Of a stretch of 64,000 nt of DNA, positions 10,991 to 22,385 are shown piece by piece. Where the stretch lies: assembly GCF_023091745.1 (NCBI RefSeq), contig NC_068910.1:42023272-42087271 (forward strand), in the 5' to 3' direction. This DNA is from Budorcas taxicolor. Lineage: Eukaryota; Chordata; Mammalia; Artiodactyla; Bovidae. The notes under the pieces were generated by a model, which was given only the letters and a program-made list of their open reading frames with translations, did no database searches and had not been told where the DNA came from. Within the stretch, counting starts at the first letter, position 1. Every line of letters begins with the position of its first letter. The position numbers and the translations under genes were made by a program.

Positions 10991-13852
10991 TCTCCTAAAG
11001 GAGATACATGGTCATAGCATTCCTCTGTTCAAATTTCCTTCTGAAAGTCCCTGAACTGGTATCAGTAAGAAGTGTGATAGACAGGTGTGCAAACAGGCTT
11101 TTTTTCACACCCTACAGATCTCAACACAAGAAAGGCCTAACCAGAAAGTCATACCCAGGGGATGCAGGAAAAGTACTTCAAATATCTTTATGTAAACTGG
11201 ACATAAAGGGTTTGCTAAGTAGCACAGGGAAGACAGTAGGGACTTTTCATAGTGAAACGAGTAGTGTCTGAACACAACTGGGGCAGTGCGGGGCAGTGGG
11301 GTGCAGTGCAGAAAAATAGAACCAGGACGTCCTTCCACAATGAACAACATTTAAGGCCTTGACAAGCCCAGTAGCTTTACACTTGTGAGCAGTATCCTAG
11401 GTTGGGATGACCTCTTTGGCCCTTGTATGATCAGACTACCCAAAATGGCTATTCCCTTGCTCTCTGTACATTCCCTGGACCAGTGCCTGCTTCATCTACA
11501 CTCAACTCACATGACCTTCCTACATATGTGCCGCCCCCTACCCCCTGCCCCCACAGTGAGAGACTGTTCTAAACTTTAGACTGGAACATCTCTGCCATGA
11601 TAGCTTATTGAAGAAGTGGTGAGGGGTGTGACCCTCTGCTAGTTGGTAATGGATGAGCCAACCTGATGTCAGTTCCCCATGCGGTAACCTCCACACTCCC
11701 ACACCTCAGGAGTAAAGGTCGCCACCCTGTCCTGCCAGCCATCTGCCACACACAGTGGAGTAAATAAAGGCTCCAGGACCTTGTTTCAGATATACAAGCT
11801 GCCCACCCATCAAACCATGGATATCTCTGCAGCTGACTCTGGCCTCTTTCTTGGACCTTGAAGCCAGGCAAATACAGGGCTTATAGGCATGTGGGGTACA
11901 GAAGAACAGTCCTGCAACCCTCCTCTTTCACAGAGAACTCCTATCACCTAATGCCACCAGAAAGCCAGCTGATCCATCCATGAAAATACTGGTGCATCTG
12001 CCTTAGAGTGCTTGCCCTAGCGAATTCTTTAACAAGTCTTCAGGAACTGACTAATCTTTCTTGTGTCTGTTTACCAACATTATATAAGAAGCTGATACTC
12101 TCCAGGACTCCCTGTCACTAAACCATATTCTCTCTTATGGGAAGATTGCAGGGGAGACTAGGTACCTTACATTTAATTACTGGGGTCAATTAGATATTTG
12201 CCAAAAGAAAATGACAACCAAGTAGTCCAAGTGGCTTAGGGAAGCTTGCTACAGGCTCCCATGGACTGATATCCAAATGCCCTAGATGTTAACACGGTCT
12301 CATCTTATTGTTAAAAGATAAATTTTGTAAAAGGTAAAATTACCACTCTACTTTTAAATCATATATAAGATGAAGACACATTAAAGATTTTACTTAATCC
12401 ATGATTAATGAGGACATAGGCAAAATTATTACAACCAGTTTGAAGAAGTCAAAGGAGCATATATTCACACGGAGTAAAGGAATATGGAAATGAATTTACA
12501 AATAAATGAAAGGGGTGGAGAAAGAAGTCAACTGATCCCCCAGTTTGGACAGAATTTATTTGCATGCATATAGAAATGAATTATTTTGCACTACTATTAG
12601 TTACAATGTACTGAGTTGCAAAATAACTCAAAGGCAATAAAAGGCTAGAATCATTTAACCCAGAGAGTCATATGCATAGTTTTCCATTGGAGTCACCTAG
12701 CACTCTCTTCTGCTTATTCCACATTTCACTTCCTGTGACTTGTTCATCTCTCCATGGTAACACTGGGAGCAAGTCACAGGTCTCCAGTGCCCACAGGGTC
12801 TGCAGACCCCTGTTCTCTTTTCTCTGAGCTTTGCAGCACCTTCCTTGGTGATGCATAATCTTTTCAAGAACTTGGCCTGAAGGGAAAAAAAAAAGAAGGC
12901 CCAAAGGGAAAAGACTGGCTCAGCACATAGCATGTAACCTACGCTTGTGTTTCAGCAACACAACTTCTCTTGAAGCAGAAGGAGCTAAAGAAAAGGCGTT
13001 CAAAGAATGGGGTCTCCAGGGAGAGAGTACGCAAACTCGCTCACCAATAAATTATCTGGTCACAGTGTGAGATGTCTGTGGAAGAAAAGCAACTGGGGGC
13101 AGTTTCTTACTAAAATCTATCTAGTATCTCTAACCCTTGGTATCCTTGGTCCTTATTGACTGATATGATCAATAGCCAAGAGGGATTTAAGAACACAGTT
13201 CAATGACTCAACATAACATACTCATGCTGACCTGACAACCCAAGAATAACTGAGCTTTTGCCATTTTCATAAACACAAGGATTACCTTGAACCTCAGGTC
13301 TGGTGATAAGCTCCAGCTCTTCATTTCCTATCTCACACCCTAGAAATTGCTTCAGTCATCAAATGTCATTACTGAGTAGGAGTGGGAGGAGGCTCGCCTT
13401 ACTCTTGCTAGGATTCCTCTCCATATAAAGTGCATTCTCCTGATGGGTTCTGGGTCCTGTTGCAGCTTTGTGTGATTTGACTCTGCTGTGAAGCTGAGGT
13501 ATCATCCCTGTTGGGACTCCAAAGGCTCCCCAGCCCTTTGGCAGAGCTCCACTCTGGACACCATGCTAGGCTTCCCTCAGCCAGCTGCACCTTGCACCTG
13601 ACATCCGAGCCCAATCACAATCTGGAGTTCGCCACCAAGGCCTTTGTGGGACCATGCTACCCCCCTTTCCTCCCCTTCTTACCCTGTCATGGGGCAGACC
13701 TCCCCAGGCCAGCTCCCTCCAGTCTCAGCAATGCTGCAGAGAACTGACATAACCCAATGTGAGCACAATTCTGAGCTTCTTTCTTGGTGGTTGATGCCAC
13801 CAAAGGGGACTCTGAAGTAGAGGTCAGCTACCCACCGATATCCTCATTACTT
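10991..13852. other. Longest unassigned stretch of the left half
   Basis: Nearly 2.9 kb without a recognisable gene or repeat. The open frames are all under 90 codons. There is a small imperfect GGGGCAGTG-type tandem at 11279-11310 and a short A-run near 12886. Conserved non-coding elements could lie here, but that needs alignment to other mammals. Confidence 0.45.
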
Positions 13853-14060
13853 TATGTGCCTAGTCACTCAGTCACATCCCACTTTTTGTGACCTCATGAG
13901 CTGTAGCCCGCCAGCCTCCTTTGTTACGGGATTCTCTAGGCAGGAATACTGGAGTGGGTTGCCATTCTATTCTCCATGGGATCTTCCTAACCCAGGGATT
14001 GAACCCCAGTCTCCTGCATTGCAGATAGATTTTTAACCATCTGAGCCACCAGCAAAGCCT
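13853..14060 (-). mobile_element. Bov-tA SINE, antisense
   Basis: Minus-strand SINE: the tRNA-derived head is the complement of CTGAGCCACCAGCAAAGCC near 14041-14059, and the tail is at 13858 onward. The middle carries GGAATACTGGAGTGGGTTGCC. It is fairly diverged, and no adjacent TSD was found. Confidence 0.88.
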
Positions 14061-14727
14061 TGCTCTCACCTCATTTCTAAGTTTCAGCAAAAATGAGTCT
14101 CAGGTCAAATTTTGTTATATCCACACATTTAAAACAAACATCTATTAGCAAATGAGCCAAACCAGTTTCTAATTCTATAAATTATTTCAGTTTCAGCTCA
14201 CTGTACTTATCGAGGTTCTGACCACCAGATTTCCAGAAAGATCGACTGGGAACGGATATAACAATATCCTAGAGATCTTATGTGTCAGGCCAACGTCAGC
14301 ATCACTACCCAGAAATCACCTGAAACTGGACTCCAGACCATCTTCACACCTTCCCTAAGGATTCATCTTAGAGACCTCATTAGATTATTTATAATGGGAA
14401 TTTTATAGTACATATAAATATACAGAGAAAAGTTTAACCACTCCCTATATGCCCCTTGTCAACAACTGTCTGTATTTTGCCAATTTTATTTTATCTATAC
14501 TCCCAGGTATTTTTCATTTTGCTTTTAGATTTTTGTCATCTGTTTTTGTTTGTGGTAGAAAATGTGGTTAGAGTTTTAAAAAACAAATCCCAGATATAAG
14601 ATACAATATTATTCCATTTGTAAATACTTGAATACATATCTCTAACAGATAAGGACTTAGAGAAATAATATTTTTTTAATATCATCTAAAGCCCAGTTGA
14701 CATTCAGTTACTTCAAATGCCGCAAAG

Positions 14728-14728
<1 letters not shown>
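14061..14728. other. Unassigned intergenic sequence
   Basis: No gene or repeat recognised between the SINE and the TG microsatellite. Confidence 0.45.

Positions 14729-14769
<41 letters not shown>
14729..14769 (+). repeat. (TG)n microsatellite
   Basis: About 20 TG units, pure except for one C at 14731. Its right end forms the base of the hairpin described next. Confidence 0.95.
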
Positions 14770-14772
<3 letters not shown>

Positions 14773-14920
14773 CACATGCATATGCATATTAAGTGCCTCG
14801 GCTCTAATACCAGAAAATATGATATATATATATATATATTTATAGCATACATATATATCATATTTTCTGGTATTTGAGCCAAGCCACTTAATGTGCATAT
14901 GCATGTGTATACACACACAC
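14760..14920. repeat. Long near-perfect inverted repeat (hairpin)
   Basis: The left arm 14760-14829 and the reverse complement of the right arm 14851-14920 agree at 66 of 70 positions by eye, with 21 bp between. Both arms carry TATACACATGCATATGC and ACCAGAAAATATGATATATA. The left arm continues into the TG tract. The right arm ends at ACACACACAC and the next base begins BovB-derived sequence. The frame open through this region on the minus strand (14682-15596) has no gene-like content. Confidence 0.93.
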
Positions 14921-15724
14921 ATATCAATAACCTCAAATATGCAGATGACACCACCCTTATGGCAGAAAGTGAAGAGGAACTAAAGAGCCTCTTGATGAAA
15001 GTGAAAGTGGAGAGTGAAAAAGTTGGCTTAAAGCTCAACATCCAGAAAACGAAGATCATGGCATCTGGTCCCATCACTTCATGGGAAATAGATGGGGAAA
15101 CACTGGAAACAGTGAGAGACTTAATTCTGGGGGGCTCCAAAATCACTGCAGATGGTAATTGCAGCCATGAAATTAAAAGACTCTTACTCCTTGGAAGGAA
15201 AGTTATGACCAACCTAGATAGCATATTGAAAAGCAGAGACATTACTTTGCCAACAAAGGTCCATCTAGTCAAAGCTATGGTTTTTCCAGTGGTCATGTAT
15301 GGAAGTGAGAGTTGGACTGTGAAGAAAGCTGAGCACCGAAGAATTGATGCTTTTGAACTGTGGTGTTGGAGAAGACTCTTGAGAGTCCTTTGGACTGCAG
15401 GGAGATCCAACCTGTCCATTCTGAAGGAGATCAGCCCTGGGATAACTTTGGAGGGAATGATGCTAAAGCTGAAACTCCAGTACTTTGGCCACCTCATGCA
15501 AAGAGTTGACTCATTGGAAAAGACTCTGATGCTGGGAGGCATTGGGGGCACAAGGAGAAGGGGACGACAGAGGATGAGATGGCTGGATGGCATCACTGAC
15601 TCGATGGACGTGAGTCTGAGTGAACTTCGGGGGTTGGTGATGGACAGCGAGGCCTGATGTGCTGAGATTCATGGGGTCGTAAAGAGTCGGACATGACTGA
15701 GTGACTTAACTAAACTGTACTGAA
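14921..15724 (+). mobile_element. BovB LINE, 5'-truncated, young subfamily, nearly open
   Basis: Starts at ATATCAATAACCTCAAATATG, just before the RT motif YADDTTLMAESEEELKS, and runs to a decayed tail near 15724. The BovB part is open for about 245 codons and stops at a TGA in the sequence ...VMDSEA (15655-15657), some 14 residues short of the usual end (...KSRTRLSD). It has the young 3' variants GGGACGACAGAGG, GAGATGGCTGGATGG and GATGGACGTGAGTCTGAGTG. The 5' end joins directly to the hairpin. Confidence 0.95.
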
Positions 15725-16639
15725 GCCTCTGCAGGAGGCACCTTTAGGGTAGAACTTTTCTAATCATGATGCTAGTTGATCACTCTAGAGTATAAACCCC
15801 TGATCAAAATTCTAGCTACCTCTACTAACATACCTACAGCATGTATCAGGGTGTCTCTGAAGTATTTTTGAGGAATCACAGATCCTGTAAGAAGTGCCAG
15901 GGCACCCACGGCCTCTCTTGCCATTGATTCATCTGACAATATTTAGATGTGAGTCAAGAGCCAAGACATGGAAAGTCACCAGTGGCCAAGCCAGCGCCTG
16001 TGCTCCTTTGACAGGAAAGCTAAGAAGGAAGAGGCATTTCTCTCTGCCAGCTGGACACTGCAGGGAAGACTCCTGCCATTCTCCATACAGGGTGAAGCAA
16101 GAACTCTCATCCCCATCATGTGCAGGGAAATTGTGACTCAGAGAGGTTCATAAACTTGCCTAGTATCTACAGGCACCAGTAACCCAAGTGCTTTCTTGCT
16201 CAGAAGTCCTTGTATAACTGAGGTTCTGTAAGGAAATGAGCAGGGAAGAAGGAAGGTCATTTCTGAAAAGAAGACAAGACATGTTACATTATTCCACAGC
16301 AAACAATCCCCAGGGGACTCTGGTTCCTGTACTTACTCTGCATTTCATCCTGAACTACTGACCATGTGTACAAAGTGAAGAATCTGCCATTTGTGAATAA
16401 TGGTAAGAAGAAACGAACACATATTGCAAATACTCTAACCACAGAAGTAAAGCGGGCTGTTCAGAATTGTCAAACTTAGCAAAAGACCACCAAAAACAAA
16501 CACAGGACCTTCCAAGAAAACTCCGAAAGCACAATTTTCTAGAAAATCACTCACCTTTAAGCGTAGAGAACATGACATGAGAAACTTCAGTGTCACGCAT
16601 GATGGCCTTGACATGTAGAGCCCTACTGAACCCTCTCAA
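15725..16639. other. Unassigned intergenic sequence
   Basis: No gene or repeat recognised. Confidence 0.45.
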
Positions 16640-16765
16640 CAATCCTGTTCAAGAGATGCTATTTTCAGAAAGGAAGTATTCTCCCATTTCACAGATGAGG
16701 AAACTGACATCAGAGGGTAGGTTCCTCACCCCAAATCCCTTAGCTAATAGGTTCTAGAGAAGGTA
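16640..16765 (-). repeat. MIR SINE fragment
   Basis: The antisense MIR core CATTTCACAGATGAGGAAAC is at 16686-16705, followed by TGACATCAGAGGG. Confidence 0.7.
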
Positions 16766-16980
16766 GCAGATTTAGGAACATGGAAGCACCAGCTCATCTC
16801 TGTGTCCTAAAGCTTGTAAGAAGTTTGACCTAGACTCACAAGCAACGGGAAGTTGTCCCCCAAACCACAAACCTAAGAATTCTATTTGGTTGACTCTCCA
16901 CTTGATTCCAAATCCACTCTCCCTATCCACCTACATACCTTTCATTTTCACAGAAATAGTTGATGGTTTGGAACTGACAT

Positions 16981-17191
16981 TAGGCTACTGATTCTTTTTT
17001 TTTTTTTTTTACTTTATTTTTTTATTTTTATTTAAGTTTTTTATTTTTTTAATTTTAAAATCTTTAATTCTTACATGTGTTCCCAAACATGAACGACCCA
17101 ATCAAAAAATGGGCCAAAGAACTAAATAGACATTTCTCCAAAGAAGACATACGGATGGCTAACAAACACATGAAAATAGGCTACTGATTCT
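16981..17191 (-). mobile_element. 5'-inverted L1 insertion with perfect 15-bp TSD
   Basis: TAGGCTACTGATTCT at 16981-16995 is repeated exactly at 17177-17191. Just inside the left copy is a T-run (the antisense poly-A tail), then the L1 3' end in antisense to about 17091 (complement of CATGTTTGGGAACACATG). The sequence then switches to sense-strand L1 ORF2 text (CCAATCAAAAAATGGGCC, GAAGACATACGGATGGC) up to 17176. This order is that of a twin-primed L1: a 3' piece and an inverted 5' piece inside one TSD. Confidence 0.93.
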
Positions 17192-18963
17192 ATCTCATGC
17201 CTGGTTTAATCTTATTTAAACTGAAAAATTCTGGGTTTTTTATTCCTGTTTTTTGTTTTTCCTTCACTGCTTCCACTGACAGAGGAAGCATTTGAGCTAT
17301 TCCAACCAATAATTTGGGAATCAAAAAATTCTATAACCACCATTTCTTGACAAAGCAATTTTTGATGAGACCAAAGCAATCATTAAAAGAAAGTTAATTT
17401 ATGGGAGTTTGCTTGACATCTTTAGTAATTCTTATTTTTTTTTCTCCTTGAAAATGTATAATGAGCGTTAAGTGTCAATAGTTAATTGTAAAAGAGAAGG
17501 CTCAAATACAATTTTGCAGTCATTTTATGGAGCTGATTTCCCTCCACTAACAGGGCACTGGTATTAGAAGGTATAGTAAAGATTTGTGGACTTCATTTCC
17601 ATTGCAGTAATTAACTCTGTTGAACAATGCTACACTTCTATGAGGCATTAGAAGGCCACTTGCTAAGAAGGTTGAATCTCTGGCCAGGTTCTGAGATGTT
17701 TCATCTACCTGAAGAGTTCAGAGTGTGATCATTCTACTATTCTCTATAAAGTCCTCACTTAGTGTCAGGGTCTATGCCAGACACTGGGAGCTCATTACCT
17801 CAATATAAGGGTGTGAACTCTCCGCAAGGAACTTCTATGACAGGCATCAGGGATGAGGAGGGAGGGGCTGTCCTAAAGAATTTGACCAGCTTTTGTCCCT
17901 AGTTTCCAAGAGGGAACCTCTAAACCCTTTGATTTTCCCAAGTGAGAGGAATGTCTTTGTAACTTGTGGGCAGTCCCTTGGACCATCCCTGACTTTAGGC
18001 TAGCAAGACGACATGGGGTGGCCCCTGAATAGTTTAAGCTAACACAGTGATTTAGCAATTGAAACCCTCTGAGATCTCATCCTATGTCTCTTCTTTTAGC
18101 TCCTCCCTATTTCTATCCTTTTACTATTTAAAAAAAAAAAAAACACTGTAATAGGGAGTATGGCACTTTTCTGAATTCTGTGAATCATTCATAGAATTTT
18201 CAAACCTGAGGATACAGAAGGAGCTCCCAAATTTTGTAGCCAACAGGTCAGAAGTGAGAGTGCCCTGGGGACCCCAAACTTGCAGCTGATGTCTAAAGCA
18301 GTGGGGTGGGGGGGTGGCACAGTTTGAAGGGACTGTACCCTTAACTTGTGAGGTGTGGCCTAACTCAGGGCAGATGAATCACTGAAGACGTGAACAAGAA
18401 AAAGCCCTTATCTCCATGGGCCTTGTATCCTCCTAGACAAAGAAGGCAAACACAGGCACACAGCAGTAATCAGGATTTCATCCAGGGAGACACGCCCCAA
18501 AAGTTAGGGAGGTTAATGCAAGGGGAGAGACTGGTTAGAGGAAGGAGGAAAGAGTGTCAGGGCAGGCCTTTCTCACCTCAGAGTGGAGATTCAAAGAAAG
18601 AAGAAGGAAAAATTCTTGAGGATGGAGACCTGACCCTGCCCTTCTTTGATTATCATCAAGCAGGACAATCCAGGAAAAAAAAGCAAGTCAAAATCAGCTA
18701 CTGACAGATTCTGCTTCCCCAAAGAGCTCTGTGTAAAATATTGACTGTGAAGTAAATCTTCCATTACTTGAGTTACATTTTCCCCATTGATCTCCTTCAT
18801 AAAATCATGGACACGGCGTCTGGAAGTTCTGTGACAGTGACAGTCTGTACATACCCAAGAAACCTTAAGTCAGAATGCCATATAGATAAAACCAGGGTCC
18901 TGACAGCTGTCAAGAAGCCCTTTCCTCTTCATCAGCTGACTCAAGCTCTAATGCACTCTGACC
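17192..18963. other. Unassigned intergenic sequence
   Basis: No gene or repeat recognised. There is an A-run at 18129-18143. The 104-codon frame at 18390-18704 is rich in K, R, Q and P and resembles no protein I know. Confidence 0.45.
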
Positions 18964-19130
18964 CAGTGATTCTCAAACTTTACTGTGAAAATGAATTAAC
19001 TGGGAATCTTGTTAAAATGAAGATTCTGATTCTGTAGGTCTGGGACAAGAGAAGAGCCTGCATTTCTAATACGCTCCCAGGGCAGGTGTTGATATCATGG
19101 GTCTGAGGGTCTCAATTAGAGTATGAAATT
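18964..19130 (+). mobile_element. MER5A-like hAT-Charlie element
   Basis: Starts CAGTGATTCTCAAACTTTAC and continues GATTCTGATTCTGTAGGTCTGGG and GCATTTCTAATACGCTCCCAG, in MER5A order and strand. The 3' end is decayed. Confidence 0.75.
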
Positions 19131-19470
19131 CTAGCTCAGCTCTATCCAACAGAAAGGAAAAGTGAGTCACAAAGGCAAGCCAAATATGTAATTTCACATT
19201 TTCTGGTAGCTACATTAAAAAAACAAACTAATAAAAATCTTTTGAAATACAAACATTTTAACCTGTATTCAAATTATCATCAAATTACTATCACTTTAAA
19301 ATCAACAGAAAAATGATACTGAGGTATTTTAAATCTCATATTTGTATGAAGTCTGTAAAATCCAATGTGCCTTTTATACTCAGTGTCTCTCAGTTTGAAG
19401 TAACCATATTTTAATTGTGCAGTAGCTCTTATGGGCTGTGCTTACCACACTGGTCAGTGCAGTGGAGGGA
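19131..19470 (+). mobile_element. hAT-Charlie-type non-autonomous element, old
   Basis: AGCTCTATCCAACAGAAAGG, then TATGTAATTTCACATTTTCT, GGTAGCTACATTAAAAAAAC and TCTCAGTTTGAAGTAACC follow a widespread mammalian element usually starting 'gctgtccaatagaa' and ending at a 'gctagtggctac' region. The exact family is not certain. Confidence 0.5.
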
Positions 19471-19731
19471 GTATAGATCTAGCTACTGAGGAGTCTGAGA
19501 ACTAAAGCATTGCACTCACAAAATATAAACCTTTGCCTACTGTTGTTGAAGTAATTCAATTTTAGCATTTTACTTCTTACAAGCAACTTTTAGAACTAGG
19601 TAACAACTGTGCTATTTTTTAGCATCCTTTGTAAATTGATTTCCACCTTATTTAGTCATATGTATGATTATTATACATATATAGATATGAATTATATATG
19701 TGACATGTGTGACTATATATATAATGACATA

Positions 19732-20050
19732 TACAGTAAGTCCCTTACATAGGAACCTTCAAGTTGTGAACTTTCAAAGATGTGAATCTGAGAGCCAGCA
19801 TCTGTGTGTAAGTTGTTGCACTGTATAACTGTACTTTTCAAGGTACTGTGCTGTAAGACTAACATTTTTATTTGCTTTTTATATACATAGTACTTCAGTG
19901 AAAAGTATCATAAATCTATCACAATACAGTACTCTATAGTTGGTTGTACTGGTTGGGTACCTAGGCTAACTTTGTTGAACTTATGAACAAACTGGACTTT
20001 CAGACAGACTCTTGGAAGGGAACTCATTTGTATGAGGAGGACCTAACTAT
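19732..20050 (+). mobile_element. Tigger-like (pogo) DNA transposon remnant
   Basis: The left end ACAGTAAGTCCCTTACATAGG and right end GGAAGGGAACTCATTTGTATG plus GAGGAGGACCTAACTA are diverged inverted ends of the type 'cagtaggtcccctacatacgaa'. The interior has CTTCAAGTTGTGAACTTTCA and GTACCTAGGCTAACTTTGTT. It lies in TA-rich DNA, as expected for TA-targeting elements. No transposase is left. Confidence 0.65.
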
Positions 20051-20090
20051 ATATATGATATATGCATACATATCCTATAAATATATATTA

Positions 20091-20910
20091 ACACAAGCTG
20101 GAATCAAGATTTCCAGGTGAAATATCAATAACCTCATATATGCAGATGACACCACCCTTATGGCAGAAAGTGAAGAGGAGCTAAAAAGCCTCTTGATGAA
20201 AGTGAAAGAGGAGAGTGAAAAAGTTGGCTTAAAGCTCAACATTCAGAAAACGAAGATCATGGCATCTGGTCCCATCACTTCATGGCAAATAGATGGGGAA
20301 ACAGTGTCAGACTTTATTTTGGGGGGCTCCAAAATCACTGCAGATGGTGACTGCAGCCATGAAATTAAAAGACGCTTACTCCTTGAAAGAAAAGTTATGA
20401 CCAACCTAGATAATATATTCAAAAGCAGAGACATTACTTTGCCGACCAAGGTCCGTCTAGTCAAGGCTATGGTTTTTCCTGTGGTCATGTGTGGATGTGA
20501 GAGTTGGACTGTGAAGAAGGCTGAGCGCCGAAGAATTGATGCTTTTGAACTGTGGTGTTGGAGAAGACTCTTGAGAGTCCCTTGGACTGCAAGGAGATCC
20601 AACCAGTCCATTCTGAAGCAGATCAGCCCTGGGTGTTCTTTGGAAGGAATGATGCTAAAGCTGAAGCTCCAGTACTTTGGCCACTTCATGTGAAGAGTTG
20701 ACTCATTGGAAAAGACTCTGATGCTGGGAGGGATTGGGGGAAGGAGGAGAGGGGGACGACCAAGGATGAGATGGCTGGATGGCATCATGGACTCGATGGA
20801 CGTGAGTCTGAGTGAACTCTGGGAGATGGTGATGAACAGGGAGGCCTGGCATGCTGTGATTCATGGGGTCGCAAAGAGTCGGACACGACTGAGCGACTGA
20901 ACTGAACTGA
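20091..20910 (+). mobile_element. BovB LINE, 5'-truncated, young subfamily, one in-frame stop
   Basis: Starts near ACACAAGCTGGAATCAAGAT, just before the YADDTTLMAESEEELKS segment. The frame from 20160 is open to a TGA at 20691-20693 (in ...QYFGHFM), and the same frame is then open again to 20900, ending ...KSRTRLSD. The only in-frame break from 20160 onward is therefore one nonsense codon; nine bases are missing near 20306. It has young 3' variants and an ACTGAACTGAACTGA tail. Confidence 0.95.
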
Positions 20911-21187
20911 CTGCTGCTAAGTCGCTTCAGTCATGTCTGACTCTGTGCGACCCCACAGACGACAGCCCACCAGGCTCCCCCGTCCCTGGGATTCTCCAGG
21001 CAAGAACACTGGAGTGGGTTGCCATTTCCTTCTCTAATGAATGAAAATGAAAAGTGAAAGTGAGGTCGCTCAGTCGTGTCTGACTCTTAGCGACCCCATG
21101 GGCTGCAGCCTACCAGGCTTTTCCATCCATGGCATTTTCCAGGCAAGAGTACTAGAGTGGGGTGCCATCGCAAAATATATTTCTCCA
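20911..21187 (-). mobile_element. Bov-tA dimeric SINE, antisense, abutting the BovB tail
   Basis: Two antisense Bov-tA units, each with GACTCT..GCGACCCCA and ACTGGAGTGGGTTGCC or a near variant. It starts CTGCTGCTAAGTCGC directly after the BovB tail. AAATATATATTA occurs just before the BovB (20079-20090) and again at 21188-21199, enclosing BovB and SINE together. Confidence 0.88.
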
Positions 21188-21199
21188 AAATATATATTA

Positions 21200-22194
21200 C
21201 ATACCTGTATTATGTACATAGCTTAAGATATAGATACAGATGAAGGTATAGGTGTAGACACAACATTAGATACTGATGCATAGATACAGATACCTGAGAA
21301 CAGCAGCCGTTATTCAAAGAATTGTTACATTAGTTCCTTATTGGTACAGAGTAAGAATTTTCACAGATATTTCCTCTAAGCAGGGTAGCTGGACACAAGA
21401 AGTGGATTTTTTTTTTTCCCTCTAACTTAATTCTCCTGATCGCTAGCCTACATTAGGCCAAGTGAGCAGGTGATCACGCAAATCACCTAGCTTCCCTAAT
21501 GCTGTTAGCATCTTTCATCCAAGTCTCCCAAGCATACTAGGAGCACAGCAAAAGCTCTGAAATGCCCTGCAACTCAAACAGCCCCAATTTACAAACAAAC
21601 TGTTAAGGCAGCCATTGGCAGCGTGATTTGTTTCCAATCTCAGGCCGCATTCCAGTGGACTAGCAGTAATCAGAAGCCAGCGCTTCGGGCACCATCTGCC
21701 ATTACTCTGACTTCCTGTGGACACTGAATTTTCTCCCTTGGATTGATGTTTTCTAAGTCACCTAAAGCAATGGTCTAGTGCAGAATGATGTTGGCCAGAA
21801 AGAAGAAAACGAGCTGTTATGATCATTAAAATAGTGATTTTTCAGATAAAGTCATGGTTGTAAGTAGGTATCTTTGTACACTGGGAATTATTGATTACTC
21901 CAACAAGAGAAAATTAGGTTACAATCCAAGGTAATTAGGCCTAGACCAAAATAGTAATAATATGTTTTATAGACAGAAGGCAAAGTAGATTTTTTTTTTA
22001 CCTGAATTGCCAGGAGTGGAAGAAAATCTCCAATAGTATAAACAGGCTTCATTACCCAGGAGACTAGTATTCTTAACTGCCTGATGTTCCATTGACGTGT
22101 TGTTCACAGGTCTTTAGTCAGATTCAGGCATAAATATACTTTCATAATTAACTCTGAATTATTCTGAGTGCTTACCTTTATAGCTGCCACAATA
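21200..22194. other. Unassigned intergenic sequence
   Basis: No gene or repeat recognised. The piece at 21560-21720 has no repeat similarity that I can see and keeps several CpGs (GCAGCG, CGCTTCGGG); it could be a conserved non-coding element, but this is only a guess. Confidence 0.4.
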
Positions 22195-22385
22195 AGAACT
22201 TCCATATATGTTATCACTGGATCCTCAAAATAATACTACAAAGTACAAACTGTTACTAGTCCCACTTTACAGTTGAGGGAAATTAATGAACAGGTCTAAG
22301 ATCACAGATAGCTAGCCTGACAGATTGGACTTGAACTCAGTCCAGTGTAACTTCAGATTTATCATGCTATTACCCACTAGTTTAT
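22195..22385 (-). repeat. MIR SINE fragment
   Basis: Antisense MIR: CCACTTTACAGTTGAGGGAAA at 22262, then GGTCTAAGATCACAGATAGC and GGACTTGAACTCAG. Confidence 0.7.

Noticed and set aside
14682..15596. A 304-codon open frame on the minus strand
   Set aside because: It is the antisense of the young BovB joined to the hairpin and TG tract (the HTHTHTH run is the microsatellite). No gene-like content.
14893..15657. A 254-codon plus-strand frame as a host gene
   Set aside because: It is BovB C-terminal coding sequence with a few codons of hairpin in front.
18390..18704. A 104-codon basic frame
   Set aside because: Composition reflects A- and G-rich DNA; nothing recognisable.
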